A program made the position numbers and the translations under genes. The notes beneath the pieces are model-generated. The model saw only the letters and a list, made by a program, of their open reading frames with translations. It searched no databases and was not told where the DNA came from. Positions 50,801-58,500 of a stretch of 64,000 nt of DNA are shown here, one piece after another (within the stretch, counting starts at the first letter, position 1; every line of letters starts with the position of its first letter). Origin of the DNA: Phoronis australis (taxonomy: Eukaryota; Phoronida; Phoronidae); assembly GCA_002633005.1 (NCBI GenBank), contig NMRA01000574.1, positions 137,778 through 201,777 of the forward strand, in the 5' to 3' direction.

Positions 50801-50908
50801 TCTGGTAACAATAGTTCTAATTGGCTACAAGTTTTTAGACATATTTGCCAAACTAGCAAAGAAATCTGGTGCAAGCCAAATACAAACCTTCAGAACTGTG
50901 ATGTCCAT
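11292..50908 (-). CDS. TDRD12: Tudor domain-containing protein 12, expanded form with Armadillo repeats
   Basis: TDRD12/Yb-type proteins act in germline piRNA biogenesis in cytoplasmic granules. The 39 proposed exons, gene order: 50908-50888, 50415-50257, 49357-49269, 48170-48123, 47284-47165, 46444-46389, 45794-45648, 45257-43445, 43137-42958, 42134-42071, 41725-41612, 40844-40656, 39657-39523, 38795-38649, 38402-38205, 37318-37196, 36747-36624, 34873-34728, 33978-33838, 31713-31688, 31533-31434, 30229-30061, 29764-29652, 29246-29157, 28346-28222, 27333-27204, 26884-26661, 25560-25453, 22882-22710, 22465-22236, 21831-21677, 21246-21057, 19886-19822, 19259-19005, 18608-18150, 17187-17068, 15969-15810, 11857-11761, 11458-11292. 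Every phase matches; the total of 7170 bp is divisible by three (2389 residues; mammalian TDRD12 is about 1200). Start MDITVLK, where mammals begin MLQLLVLK. Introns contain only the repeats listed separately. Confidence 0.88.
12759..12893 (+). repeat. 17-bp minisatellite
   Basis: About eight units of ATTGGACATTTGACCCC with variants (ACGTTTG, CATATTGG), in TDRD12 intron 37. Confidence 0.8.
13079..14495. repeat. About 452-bp tandem repeat, 2-3 units
   Basis: The anchor ATGGCCACTAGGTGG recurs at about 13274, 13728 and 14179 (spacing 454 and 451), with a diverged partial unit from 13079. Each unit also carries variants of ATTGCCACTAGGGGGC and GGAGGCGCCA boxes. A related single piece lies at about 36840-37100. 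No coding potential is supported: the open frames here repeat with the DNA. Satellite or internally repeated mobile DNA are both possible. Confidence 0.75.
14326..15248. repeat. Duplicate of 15250-16184 with a second copy of TDRD12 exon 37
   Basis: Runs up to a single N at 15249, after which the same ~930 bp starts again. The copy includes an intact 160-bp exon at 15045-14886 with the same acceptor and donor as exon 37 (15969-15810). I saw only a handful of substitutions and a short CA insertion between copies. Probably two alleles placed in tandem by the assembler; a real exon duplication is less likely. Confidence 0.8.
15810..17187 (-). other. TDRD12: TDRD12 exons 36-37: CS (p23-like) domain
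   Basis: Residues about 2209-2302. The sequence starts HMSYPTVQWSQNPHRCLLSI and continues LRGVKEANVSMEPSAIHFR, the usual CS beginning (P-x-v-x-W-x-Q, then alternating hydrophobic strands), followed by LGSTHYNLDLDLFDSLD in the next exon. CS domains fold like p23 and Sgt1 and can bind HSP90; TDRD12 and the fly Yb family carry one near the C-terminus. An HSP90 link for this protein is inference. Confidence 0.8.
16742..16850 (-). mobile_element. tRNA-like SINE fragment
   Basis: On the minus strand GGTTCGAGTCCC (about 16789-16778) is a good tRNA/SINE B box, with GGAGACGGTGCGACCC about 60 bases upstream as a weak A-box side. It cannot be folded by eye into a full cloverleaf, so a tRNA-derived SINE is preferred to a tRNA gene. 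Confidence 0.4.
17754..18052. mobile_element. MITE, TACGGTAA/TTTGGGACA family, copy 2
   Basis: Starts TACGGTAAAAATTTTCAATT then GGGGCAGTG; ends GACTGTACCAAATTGGAG then TATACTGTA. About 299 bp, non-coding, flanked by TA, in TDRD12 intron 35. Confidence 0.7.
19755..19865 (-). repeat. Three tandem copies of the exon 33 splice-donor segment
   Basis: On the minus strand, TACATTGCCCTCAATGACAG followed by GTATTTACCATTTGAAA occurs twice in tandem and a third, altered copy (ATTGCCATCAGTGAC) follows. The period is about 46 bp. Each of the first two copies has a usable GTATTT donor; only the first is needed for the model. Confidence 0.7.
20249..20395 (+). mobile_element. tRNA-derived SINE
   Basis: GATGGCTCAGTGGACTAGAG is an excellent pol III A box and GGGTTTGAACCCCGG about 30 bases on a B box. 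The non-tRNA tail (GTCAGAGTAGAGACTTAAG, GTGATGTGACCAACA) recurs at about 33045-33115. The spacing and the tail speak for a SINE rather than a functional tRNA. It lies in TDRD12 intron 32. Confidence 0.7.
22514..22613. mobile_element. Short palindromic MITE
   Basis: GGTCCGATATAATG and TTTTGAGAACCGGTTT are followed after about 20 bases by the inverse AAACTGGTTCTCAAAA and ACGTTATATCAGAC. Almost the whole 100 bp folds on itself. In TDRD12 intron 29. Confidence 0.6.
23424..25212. mobile_element. TIR element (GTGCCCAG termini) interrupted by another element
   Basis: Left end GTGCCCAGCTGCATGAAACA, then CCCTAATAGGGACTCGACTA; right end, inverted, carries GTGCCCAGTTGCATGAAACA and CTTAATAGGGACTCAACTA. 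The inverted repeats exceed 50 bp. Removing the insert at 23704-25066 leaves about 430 bp. In TDRD12 intron 28. Confidence 0.75.
23704..25066. mobile_element. Inner TIR element (ACCATAAACTC termini)
   Basis: Starts ACCATAAACTCATGGGTTAA and ends with the inverse, GTTAACACGTGAGTTTATGGT, flanked on both sides by ATT (possible 3-bp target duplication). Subterminal GGGTGGGCGATTACCC motifs recur four times, two near each end, with GGACGCTTAAA-type boxes between. No transposase frame is visible, so it is non-autonomous. It is inserted into the element at 23424-25212. Confidence 0.7.
27204..30229 (-). other. TDRD12: TDRD12 exons 22-26: Tudor domain after the helicase
   Basis: Residues about 1381-1589. 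Order: LITHVATASCYFVRLQEH, VVGDLCAYEARSGTFHRVQV, VSFVDLGRSEVVELSRLYIL, QVFICRVKPMDLDPEWTP, then LGGCLWLDPLVERV and NVRRELLRNGLALDNKE. This follows mammalian TDRD12, where I recall FIVCRVKP, a TVWIDPMV stretch and NVRAEIL in the same order. The core has FVDLG rather than FVDYG, so the aromatic cage is incomplete. Exon 25 joins directly to exon 26 in phase 2. Confidence 0.88.
30368..31233. mobile_element. 866-bp foldback element with internal palindrome array
   Basis: The outer ~200 bp at each end are inverted copies: left AACATGTTATTATTTCAACT, right AGTTGAAATAATAACATGTT. Inside, from about 30625 to 30955, six copies of GACTAACGTTCCCC plus ATGGATAGCGTTAGTC recur about every 60 bp; each unit is itself an inverted repeat (CTAACG..CGTTAG), and spacers (AGTCATGCCATC, TGTACAGT) recur too. 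ATAA on both sides may be a target duplication. No coding sequence. Lies in TDRD12 intron 21. Confidence 0.8.
31434..31713 (-). other. TDRD12: TDRD12 exons 20-21: CCCH-like zinc finger with a 26-bp microexon
   Basis: Residues about 1339-1380. Exon 21 starts NKMKCTDRHLISSEFD. Exon 19 ends in phase 0 but exon 21 needs two bases before it, so an exon of length 3n+2 is missing; 31713-31688 is such an exon (26 bp, acceptor ATGAAG, donor GTAAAA) and gives CGKSFRCSSNKMKCTDRH across the junction, that is C-x5-C-x6-C-x3-H. Mammalian TDRD12 has a similar cysteine cluster ending CPDRH at this place. The weak pyrimidine tract makes the acceptor uncertain. Confidence 0.6.
31742..31825 (+). repeat. 27-bp tandem repeat, three units
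   Basis: GAGGTCCATAATGGCTGGTC followed by ACAGT, three times, in TDRD12 intron 19. Confidence 0.75.
32195..32312 (+). repeat. About 54-bp tandem repeat, 2.5 units
   Basis: ACTTACAGACACTGCCTGGC and TACAATGTGATAACAGAATA alternate, with a short deletion in the second unit. TDRD12 intron 19. Confidence 0.7.
32953..33125. mobile_element. SINE-related foldback copy
   Basis: 33003-33125 resembles the SINE at 20249 from its B-box region on (GGTATGAGTTCCGGTCAGAG, GTGACGTGACCAACAGG). Its tail, ACCAACAGGTGGCATGCAGA, occurs inverted at 32953-32990 (TCTGCACGCCACCTGTTGG), so the tract can fold back. Confidence 0.5.
34934..35575 (+). repeat. 28/31-bp minisatellite, about 20 units
   Basis: Units are TTATGTATGACC, TTATAGTCAAGTCAATAGG and an optional extra AGG, so two unit lengths (28 and 31) interleave; CTTATAG and CATATAG variants also alternate. 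In TDRD12 intron 17. Confidence 0.92.
36840..37100. repeat. Dispersed copy of the 13-kb repeat, with an assembly gap
   Basis: ATTGCCAAATTTCATGAAAC, AAAATTGCCACCTGGGGGG and GCAGCCATGGATGCAAAA match boxes of the ~452-bp repeat at 13079-14495. A run of G ends in four N at 36954-36957, so the true sequence there is unknown. Confidence 0.6.
40211..40597. mobile_element. MITE, TACGGTAA/TTTGGGACA family, copy 3
   Basis: Starts TACGGTAAGAACTCTTCAGC then TTGGGACAGTG; ends GACTGTCCCAAATTGGAG then TTTACTGTA. The termini are the best preserved of the three copies; the interior differs in length (387 bp against about 299 and 249). TDRD12 intron 12. Confidence 0.72.
42845..42897 (+). repeat. 26-bp tandem duplication
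   Basis: ACCAATGGATGAAGGACACT plus ATATT occurs twice in a row, about 60 bp past the donor of TDRD12 exon 9. Confidence 0.85.
43445..45257 (-). other. TDRD12: TDRD12 exon 8: long disordered, Q-containing exon
   Basis: Residues about 214-817, a quarter of the protein in one 1813-bp exon. Rich in Ser, Pro, Gln, Lys and Asn without hydrophobic periodicity. A glutamine tract lies near 43795-43875 (CKLLL, nine Q, then LLH). Two short glycine-arginine sites (AVGRGRPF, TIGRGMRL) could be methylated and bound by Tudor domains (inference). The acceptor and donor flank an uninterrupted frame. Confidence 0.88.
46885..47015 (+). repeat. Direct repeat, left copy (pair with 47455-47590)
   Basis: TGTTGGGTAAAATAGCGGCT, ATTGGTCAGTCAAGC and CAAAATCCTGGTGATAGGTC recur in the same order at 47455-47590 with about 15 percent change. 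The two copies flank TDRD12 exon 5. Confidence 0.7.
47165..50908 (-). other. TDRD12: TDRD12 exons 1-5: N-terminal Tudor-like domain
   Basis: Residues 1-145. Exon 1 is 21 coding bases (MDITVLK). Then VPDKRGVFFAKE, a helix (FAAFMESVNEYLND), GRGQFCYGRLSSDKTWYRVQ, and in the 48-bp exon 4 NCVMVDFAKNTLIPVQ, where mammalian TDRD12 has CFLVDFAKN at the same place. Exon 5 gives FWDVPFQAQEFTLHGVVPI. VDFA replaces VDYG, so the arginine cage is probably lost, as in mammals. Exon 4 was found by requiring this motif between phase-2 borders. Confidence 0.85.
48511..49015 (+). repeat. About 46-bp minisatellite, 11 units
   Basis: Units of TTGGAGACCAGGGTCAGTAG, GCCGGCTTGTTGCC, TCATATTATAAC. Copies differ by single bases (GGTACAG, GTCGGC). 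In TDRD12 intron 3. Confidence 0.9.
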
Positions 50909-51129
50909 CTCACCCCTCCAGTCGTCTGAAAGGCACAATGAAATCTTGTTAATTGTAAAACATTCAGCAATTCTGCATTCTGAGATATTATTTCAGTCTT
51001 AGTTAACAACCATTTTTTCACTTTAAACACTTTTTAAAACAATACCTATTAACACCCAATCCAGTTTAGTTAAATGCAGTTTAAACTGTCAGGACTTTAG
51101 TATGTTAAAAGTAACGAGGGAAAAATAAT

Positions 51130-51225
51130 AGCAGGCGGTCTGGTACACGCTGTACCAGATGTGTGCAGGCCACTCAGAAGGGCCAATTATTCAGCGGAAG
51201 AAACTGGTACTCTAAATCAGGGACT
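51130..51225. repeat. Dispersed repeat shared with 16620-16705
   Basis: GGCGGTCTGGTACACGCTGT, ACCAGATGTGTGCAGGCCAC and TCAGAAGGGCC are matched at 16623-16680 by GGTGGTCTGGCACAAACTGT and ACCAGACATGCGCACGCCGC. The core contains a short inverted repeat (TCTGGTAC..GTACCAGA). Probably a short interspersed element; its ends are not clear. Confidence 0.55.
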
Positions 51226-51515
51226 ACTACATCCGGCTAGTGCCGAAATAAGCTCCCAACACAGGCAAGTTTAATCAGCCCCTTGTCAATATACTAGAGA
51301 AAGGTACATAACTGCCATCCAATATCGTCATCTGCCAGGCAATTCCACAATAACTCAAAGTATGTCAATCAGGGAGTAACTTGCATCACACATTTTATCT
51401 GTGGCTTCAACACGTTCACTAGTTAAATTTGTTGACATGGAAAACAATAAAAACCAATCATACTTCTAGATTTTCCTAATTCAATGGGCAATACTCACGG
51501 CAAAGTGTCATGTCA

Positions 51516-51994
51516 GACCTGGTCCATTTGCGTCAACTAATGCACATGCTCACAAGGCTGCTTACAACTAATGGGCATGCTCATAAGGACGATCACAACA
51601 CCATCAGAATGCTTATATCAACTAAAAACAGCAACATTACACTTGCAGTACTCTAGGAGCATGCTGATTGGGTACAAGAAAAATAAGTCAACATTTCAAG
51701 GGGCCTTCGAATTTCCTCCCGTTCCTCCTAAATCATCAAGTACAAACACAGAACTGTGTGACTTAATTAATGAAATGATGGTCAAATTACAGAACAAAAG
51801 GCAACTAGATGTTTGTGATTTCATACCACCAGGTCAAACTGAGGTTAGACCGACATGATCGCGAATTACCATCAAGAGCCCATCAGTTTAAAAGATGCCT
51901 CTACTGTTGGTGTTTTTTCTTGATATAAGCGTTCTGGTGATGTTGTGAGCAGCCTTATGAGCATGCGCACTAGTTGACGCAAATGGACCACGTC
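51516..51994. mobile_element. TIR element with ~95-bp inverted ends
   Basis: Left end TGGTCCATTTGCGTCAACTA, CATGCTCACAAGGCTGCT and CACAACACCATCAGAATGC; right end is the inverse in the same order (GCGTTCTGGTGATGTTGTG, AGCAGCCTTATGAGCATGC, TAGTTGACGCAAATGGACCA). The ~290-bp middle has an open frame (PPVPPKSSSTNTELCDLINE) of unknown meaning that starts inside the left TIR. Confidence 0.7.
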
Positions 51995-52211
51995 CGTTAC
52001 GGTGCATTGATGGGAATTAAATTAAGAAAACCTGAAGGTATGTATGGTATTGATTGGTTTCCATGTTAACAAATGTAACTAATGAGCGTGTTGCAGTCGC
52101 AGATAAAATGTGTGACGCAAATTGAAATGAAATGTGATTTACTGAAATATATACATATGGCCATAGGCCCAAAGTATAACATGTACAAGACAGAACACTG
52201 TCAGGTGCGTT

Positions 52212-53088
52212 ACAAACTTCTTGTCTACCCTTTGTAGTATGCAAATTAATTGTTCCACAATGATAGCAACAGTTGTGTATGACCTCTTGACCTGAGAAAG
52301 TAGTTTCCTGAATGTCAGTTATCTTCTGCTGCGCTAGACAATAGGTCATACACGGTGCATTAGATTCCAAATAATAGAGGGACAACAGGGCTCGACATAA
52401 CGAGCTGCAGGTCGCATTTGCGACCTGAAATTTGAAAATGCGAGCTGAGATTTTTGTCAGCTCGTATAAAGTCGCAAAATGCGACCTGGAATTTCCAACG
52501 AATGCGAGCTGAGTTTTTACACTTCTCAACAGATACCCGTCAAATACGAATCAGCTCTTGTTAATCCGACCGTTGTTTGGTTGTTGCCAAATACAAGTTC
52601 AAAAGAACACTAACCGAGAACAGCCCTCCCGATGACTTGTAAGCAATCCAGTCGTGTGAACATGGGATATGCAGAATCGATCTTTGACGCGTTTCATTGG
52701 CTAACACTTTCGGCCACTTTTGTAAATTCCCGGATTCGCCGAAGAAAGTTTCGGGCCACTGCTTAACACGTGATAAAACTTCACAAAACAACGGTGTTTC
52801 TATTAATTCTTAAGCGATCAACTTACCAAACATTGTGGTGGACAAAAATGTTTGTTTTTCACATAAGATGTCCTTATTACATGTACCAAATATCCACGAC
52901 AATATCCCTGATANACAAACTTCTTGTCTACCCTTTGTAGTATGCAAATTAATTGTTCAACAATGATAGCAACAGTTGTGTATGACCTCTTGACCTGAGA
53001 AAGTTGTTTCCCCGAATGTCAGTTATCTTCTGCTGCGCTGGACAATAGGTCATACACGGTGCATTAGATTCCAAATAATAGAGGGGCA
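52212..53088. repeat. Partial duplication around the N at 52914
   Basis: 52212-52387 is repeated at 52915-53088 with few changes. After that the two differ: the first copy runs into a tract with the palindrome CAGGTCGCATTTGCGACCTG (about 52410), the second into other sequence. This could be two alleles, one with an insertion, joined at the N. Confidence 0.65.
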
Positions 53089-53214
53089 ATAAACATGGGG
53101 CAGTAAAGTGTGCGCTAAACTGGCTGAATTTCACCAAGGTTTGCTATGATATGAAGACCTGGCATCCGTTATAGGGGGTTTCACAGTAATTTTGGTACAT
53201 GCCTGTGGGCTACT

Positions 53215-53960
53215 TATCAGTTAGGCAACACGTAGCCCCTCAGTTGGCCATTTAGGGGCTACAATACTTCCCTACGCTTTCTGTACTCATTTCGTTACAT
53301 GTATTTTAAACGGGCGGTAGGCCAAATCCAGCCACCAATTTTGAGTTTTCACTTTGACAAAATTACATTCCACACTTAAAACTATCATTTAAAAACGCGC
53401 TTACTTTCATCATTGGTCCTTTCTACTTCTATACATATCTTTGATGAAGTTTAGTTGTGAGAATTAAGGTGACTTTGGCGTTGAATTCCAACTCCACTTT
53501 TTTGGTTGCCGCTAACTTTTTCACCACGCGAGCAATAACCACAAAGTATGTCAACTGAGTCACGTGAGTTAGGCAAAGGCTAGCGTGAGACTGATCAGCA
53601 AAGCACGTGACGCTAAGCGTGACATTTGAAAAATAGCACTGATGAGAAGGTAAAAATTTTGTCCCTTGGTTTTGTTATTCGTCAACATGCGCGATTTCAC
53701 GTAACTTCCTCAAAATGGCAACCGGTAACATTAACTCGAGCAAACCGCGACAGATTTTTAATCAATTTGGTCAAATTATCTTGACTGCCTTGAATCGTCT
53801 ACAGACTTATGCCATGTGTTAATTTTAACTCCACGTGCATATAGGCATGTTTCATTTGATTTTATTTCCTGTATTTTGAAATGAGTAAATTTTTGTGGGG
53901 ATGTACTATCGCCCCTGCATGACTGCAGCATCCAGGGCGATGTAATTACCTACTTACTGT
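53215..53960 (+). repeat. About 740-bp dispersed repeat with a hairpin at its 5' end, copy 1
   Basis: Begins with a hairpin (TAGCCCCT..AGGGGCTA) and ends with another (ATCGCCC..GGGCGAT). Between them lie boxes such as GGGCTACAATACTTCC, GGCGGTAGGC, GGTGACTTTGGCG and GGGGATGTACTATCGCCCCT. A second copy in the same orientation is at 56915-57645. Not coding. Confidence 0.75.
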
Positions 53961-55060
53961 ATTCGCCGTAATAACCGCCCAGGGCACTCAGAAAAGTTCG
54001 GTTCAGGGGGGGCGCTTATTATAACCCAGGGCGGTTGAAACCCGGTCTCCGAAACGGGTGAAATCGGAAGCTAAGATTCATCAAATTTACGCTCTGTGAC
54101 GTATATCTAATCAATGAAAGACTTTCAACAAAACTGTGGTGCATTACTACCAAACTTTACTGCTAAATTACGATCATGTTACAGAAAATTGTGCTGAAAT
54201 CCCAGGGCGAAAACTCGCCGACTGACTGCCTCGAAATCGCCGCCTTCGATATGGTGACTTCAATGCTTGAATAAAAATTTTTTCGACTCAAGCAAATTAC
54301 CTGAAATCCTCATTAAGTTTTACAAGTAGCGTCTCCAAGATTTTTTAAGTTCCCGTGGAGTCTGGATTAACGGCAGGTTTAAGTACAAATCTGTGCAACA
54401 TNTGTAGCTGGATGCGTACGTAACTATTTAACAGTTATTTTTCGGTGTAAAGGTGTGTAAACATTCACTGTCAGTTGTCATTTTATCGGATATTCGGCTT
54501 TAAAACACCAATTATGGTTAATCAAACAATCCATCTCAAAAATAACGCAAACATGTTTTATAGTATTAGAAATTGTCGGAAAAATGTGCCAATATTCATT
54601 TCTTATCGATGCTATGCTACCCGTTTCATGAATGGATAGTTCCCAACTGTCTTTGATGACAGGTTCATGGATGTAGCGCACGCTTCCTGGCCACGTGCAT
54701 TTAACACCGAGTTATTTTTATTCATGAGACAGTCGATGTGTACTGAAAGGTCAGACCATAGTGGGACGCGGTCGTCGCGAGAGCGTAGCAACGCTGTTGC
54801 GTTCTTTTTGAAGCGCTGCGTTACTTTGAAGTGTAAAGTCACGGCTAAATACAAACGTAGCAGTGCCGCTGGCGGTCTAGAAGACCCATGCAAAATTTTT
54901 TTGATAAATTGAAGACGTTACTGTAGCCGAGTTTTAGGACAGTAGGTACGTCATTGTTCGCATGTACACGTTCATGGACTGGGCGCTTACTTCTGCAAAG
55001 TTTGAAAACGCGTGGGGGGGGCGCTTATAGGGGCATGGGCGGTTATTACGGCGAATACGG
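53957..55060. mobile_element. TIR element (CTGTATTCGCCG termini)
   Basis: Left end CTGTATTCGCCGTAATAACC then GCCC; right end the inverse, GGGCGGTTATTACGGCGAAT then ACGG. TA lies on both sides. GC-rich subterminal motifs (GGGGGGCGCTTAT) appear near both ends. No transposase is visible in 1.1 kb, so non-autonomous. Position 54402 is N. Confidence 0.75.
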
Positions 55061-55564
55061 TATCAGTATGAGTGACCCATAGGCGGCATGCCGGTTTTCT
55101 GAATTTCATTTTGACTTTCGCGCACTTCCGACCTGTGTCGGGTTTTCAGTTATACAGAACACTTTGCCATAAAAGTCAAAGTATAAACATAGTTTTACCT
55201 TTTTAAATGTTGTCGTCTTGCATTTCTTTTTTACAACTCAGACATAAGTGGATATGATTGAGACACTCAAATATCATGTGCTTCTTCTCGCAACAGGGTT
55301 AGTTTAAGTGTCCAACTGAAATAGTAGGTTTACTTTCTGATCCATAAACTTCACAAAATTAAATCTTAATATAACCGAACAGCTTCTCAAAACAAGAAGC
55401 TCAAGTGGATATCATGAAGTTAAATTCTTTCAACATGATCCTTTTGGCATATATCGTTTTTCGCTCCTCTTTTGGCCAAAGTCGGATTTCACCGAAGCTC
55501 AATTTTCCTGGAACATCTTTACTTATGCATTGAGAACGCATGAGATCGTTCGCACCTTGACACT

Positions 55565-58500
55565 ATGGCTTCACCACGTTCAAACCTTTCGAAAAACTTG
55601 CTGCAGATGAAAGTAGGTTCTTTTAAATCTAATCTATTGTATTTTGATGGAAAACCTTCATAAATATACAACTCTGTACCGGTTTGGGTAAAAAAATCCC
55701 CAAATAGTAGGCCTACGTGACTTACAGTAGACTAGTTAGACTCAGACTCACTCAGAGTCAGAGCCTCTGACAGAGGTCCCGGATTTTAGAACCTGTTTGA
55801 TGTTTGTTATTCAGCAAAGAAAACTAAGCGCTGGTCGGATATAATGGCACCGGATTTAGAAAACCAATTTCATCCACTAAATAACGATCCTGTTATTTAG
55901 TGACTGCCTGGTTCTCTAAATCATGGACCACTACAGTCAAGTGACCTAATTATCAGACGTTTTGGCACATTTTGCATTATAATTAATTGAAAATACTTCG
56001 AATTGTTGTAAATTCTTTGTTGAAATAAAGACTTACCTTTATAGAATTGTTGTGTTACTATATCTTGTCACCGAAAGCCACATTTATATTCTGACTGATC
56101 TTTAAAAGACACAACTAGCAAACCTTCGGAGAACCTAAATATCGGACACCGTGTTTCCCCATACACCACACAGCAAAAAACTGACTAATGGCCGCAGGCA
56201 CCTTGTAGCCAAATTTCAGCTCTAGTGTTTTGACATATGAGCTGCTAAAATACAGCTCCATTCGCAAAAAAATTATACATAACTTGACATAAAATCTGAT
56301 GACAGGTGAGGACAGCACCAAGTCGTTTCAATGAATCAGTGCAGACGACTAAAGCACGTGCAAACTCAGTGAAGTTTTTAATATCTCTTTACCTTCTTGA
56401 TATGACTCACGCAAGTGCGCGGCCCGGGTTTGACTTGAGTTTAAAAACAAATGAAGACATGAAACGGTGACATAGTGTCAGTTCAATGAGATGATTTCAT
56501 TGTGGAAAAAGATTTTGCTTTCAACTTGTATAACCGATTTATGCAATCATCAATTTTAAGCCGACTTGGAGGTCTAAATTGCACCCTCTCTCGGTGAAAT
56601 CAAAACGAGGCAACTCTAGAAAAAAAAACGAGACAGTGCCTGACATTGAATGCATTACAGCGGAACGAAAATTGGTGTCATTTATTTCTCAGATTATGCT
56701 TCAAGTAAGATTTTATTTTATGTCTGATATTTAGGGTTTGTCCGATAATTAGGTACACTATGTGCATATCCGACCAGTGCCGAAAACTATATCTCGAAAT
56801 GTGGAGATCGACTCTTGTAAGGTACTATAAACAAATAATGATTAAAAATTACACTGTTTCTTGAGTGAATGTTAAATGTGGAGTAATCAGGTCCCCCCTT
56901 GAAATGGCTGCCGGGAAATAGGCAACACCTAGCCTAGCCCCTCAGTCGCGGTTGGACGGATAGGGGCTACAATACTTCCAACCGCTTTCTGTACGAATTT
57001 CGTCCAGTGTATTTTAAACAGGCGGTAGGCAAAATTTGGTCACCAATTAAGAATTTTCACCTCGTCAAAAATACATTTCACACTTAAAACTCACTTAAAA
57101 AAGCGCTTACTTTCTTCAGTAGTCCTTTCTACTACTGCACATATTTTTGATGAAGCTTAGCTATGAGAAATAAGGTGACTTTGGCGAATAATTCCAACTT
57201 CACTTTTTTGGTCACCGTTAACTTTTTCACCACCTGCGCGATAATAAAAATTATTTCAACTGAGTCACATGAGTTAGGCAAAGGCTAGCGCGAGACTGAG
57301 CGAAGCACATGACGCTTACGCGTGACACTTGCAAAATAGCATGAGAAGGTATCGTGTGAAATTTGTAAGATTTGTGGCCCTTGGACTTTTTATTCGTCAA
57401 CATGCCTGATTTCACATAATAACCTCCTCAAAATGGCACCCGGTCAGAGAAACTCAAACAAACTGCGACAGATTTTCATCAATTTGTTTAAATTATCTTG
57501 GCTGAATCGTCTGCAGACTTCTGCCATGTGTTAATTGTAACTCCATGTGCATATATGCATGTTTCATTTGATTTTATTTGATATATTTTGAAATTCGCAA
57601 TTTTTTGTGGGGATGTACTATCGCCCCTGGATGCCGCAGGGAACCAGCTTTCACAGAGTAACGGCAGTGTACTGAGTAAACTAAATTGGGCACAAGTCAG
57701 ATGAACACCATGTTGTTCTAAATGTATTATTTGGTCTACATCAATGATTTTGGTATTCGTTACATTCCTTAGATATTTGGCGATCCATACATTCCAACCT
57801 CATGCCTATCCAGCACTCCATTTTAAAACTCCGTACTTCCAATGTTAGCCCATTTTAGATATGTGAATTATTGATTTGGCAGCCATTTCAGTTCAGTTAC
57901 TACACAAACTGCCCCCTGTCAGTGATCTACTACAACACGCAAGGTCTACTTTTTATTATTCAGCAGCATATCCGCCGTATCCGCTGTTGTCATCACTGTT
58001 ATCATTGACATAGCCATTGTTGTCCTCACCGTCGCCATAGTTATGGCCGCTGTTATCGTTACTGTTACGGCCACCATCATCGTCATTGTCGCCATCGTCT
58101 CTTACCCGTGAATGTTATCGTTATGATCATTTGTTGGTGTATGTAATGATTACATGTATTCAAGTTTGGAAAGTGAAACGGCCCAATTGGGACCTGGTCT
58201 ATTGTTGTGTTGAGTTGTATTTACCTACATTCCTGCCCAAGCTTCTCCCTGATTGGTTAGTTTTGTATTTGGCCTACATTCTGATTGTTCCAATAGGTTC
58301 CCTTGCAAGTTATATGTAACTTTTCTATAATATCATGCCAGAAGCTTTCAATACATCATACCTAATACATGTGCATTTGTCTCTTAAGCACCTGGGGTTT
58401 TTCCTTGTATAATAAAACCCACACGTAGAGACTTGTCAAAACGCCAATCATGAAATACCAGTCAGATTCCACGTAGTCATCAACTGGGTAAGTGAAGTAT

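Larger units (their letters stand above)
50909..55564. other. Divergent intergenic region TDRD12/MPHOSPH6
   Basis: About 4.7 kb between two divergent start codons, so both promoters should lie here, but no TATA box or other core motif is convincing. It is largely repeats: an element at 51516-51994, a partly duplicated segment around the N at 52914, a hairpin-ended repeat at 53215-53960 and a TIR element at 53957-55060. Confidence 0.6.

Noticed and set aside
52017-52529. 170-codon minus-strand open frame
   Set aside because: It runs through a palindromic modular repeat and a duplicated segment; no domain or splice context seen.
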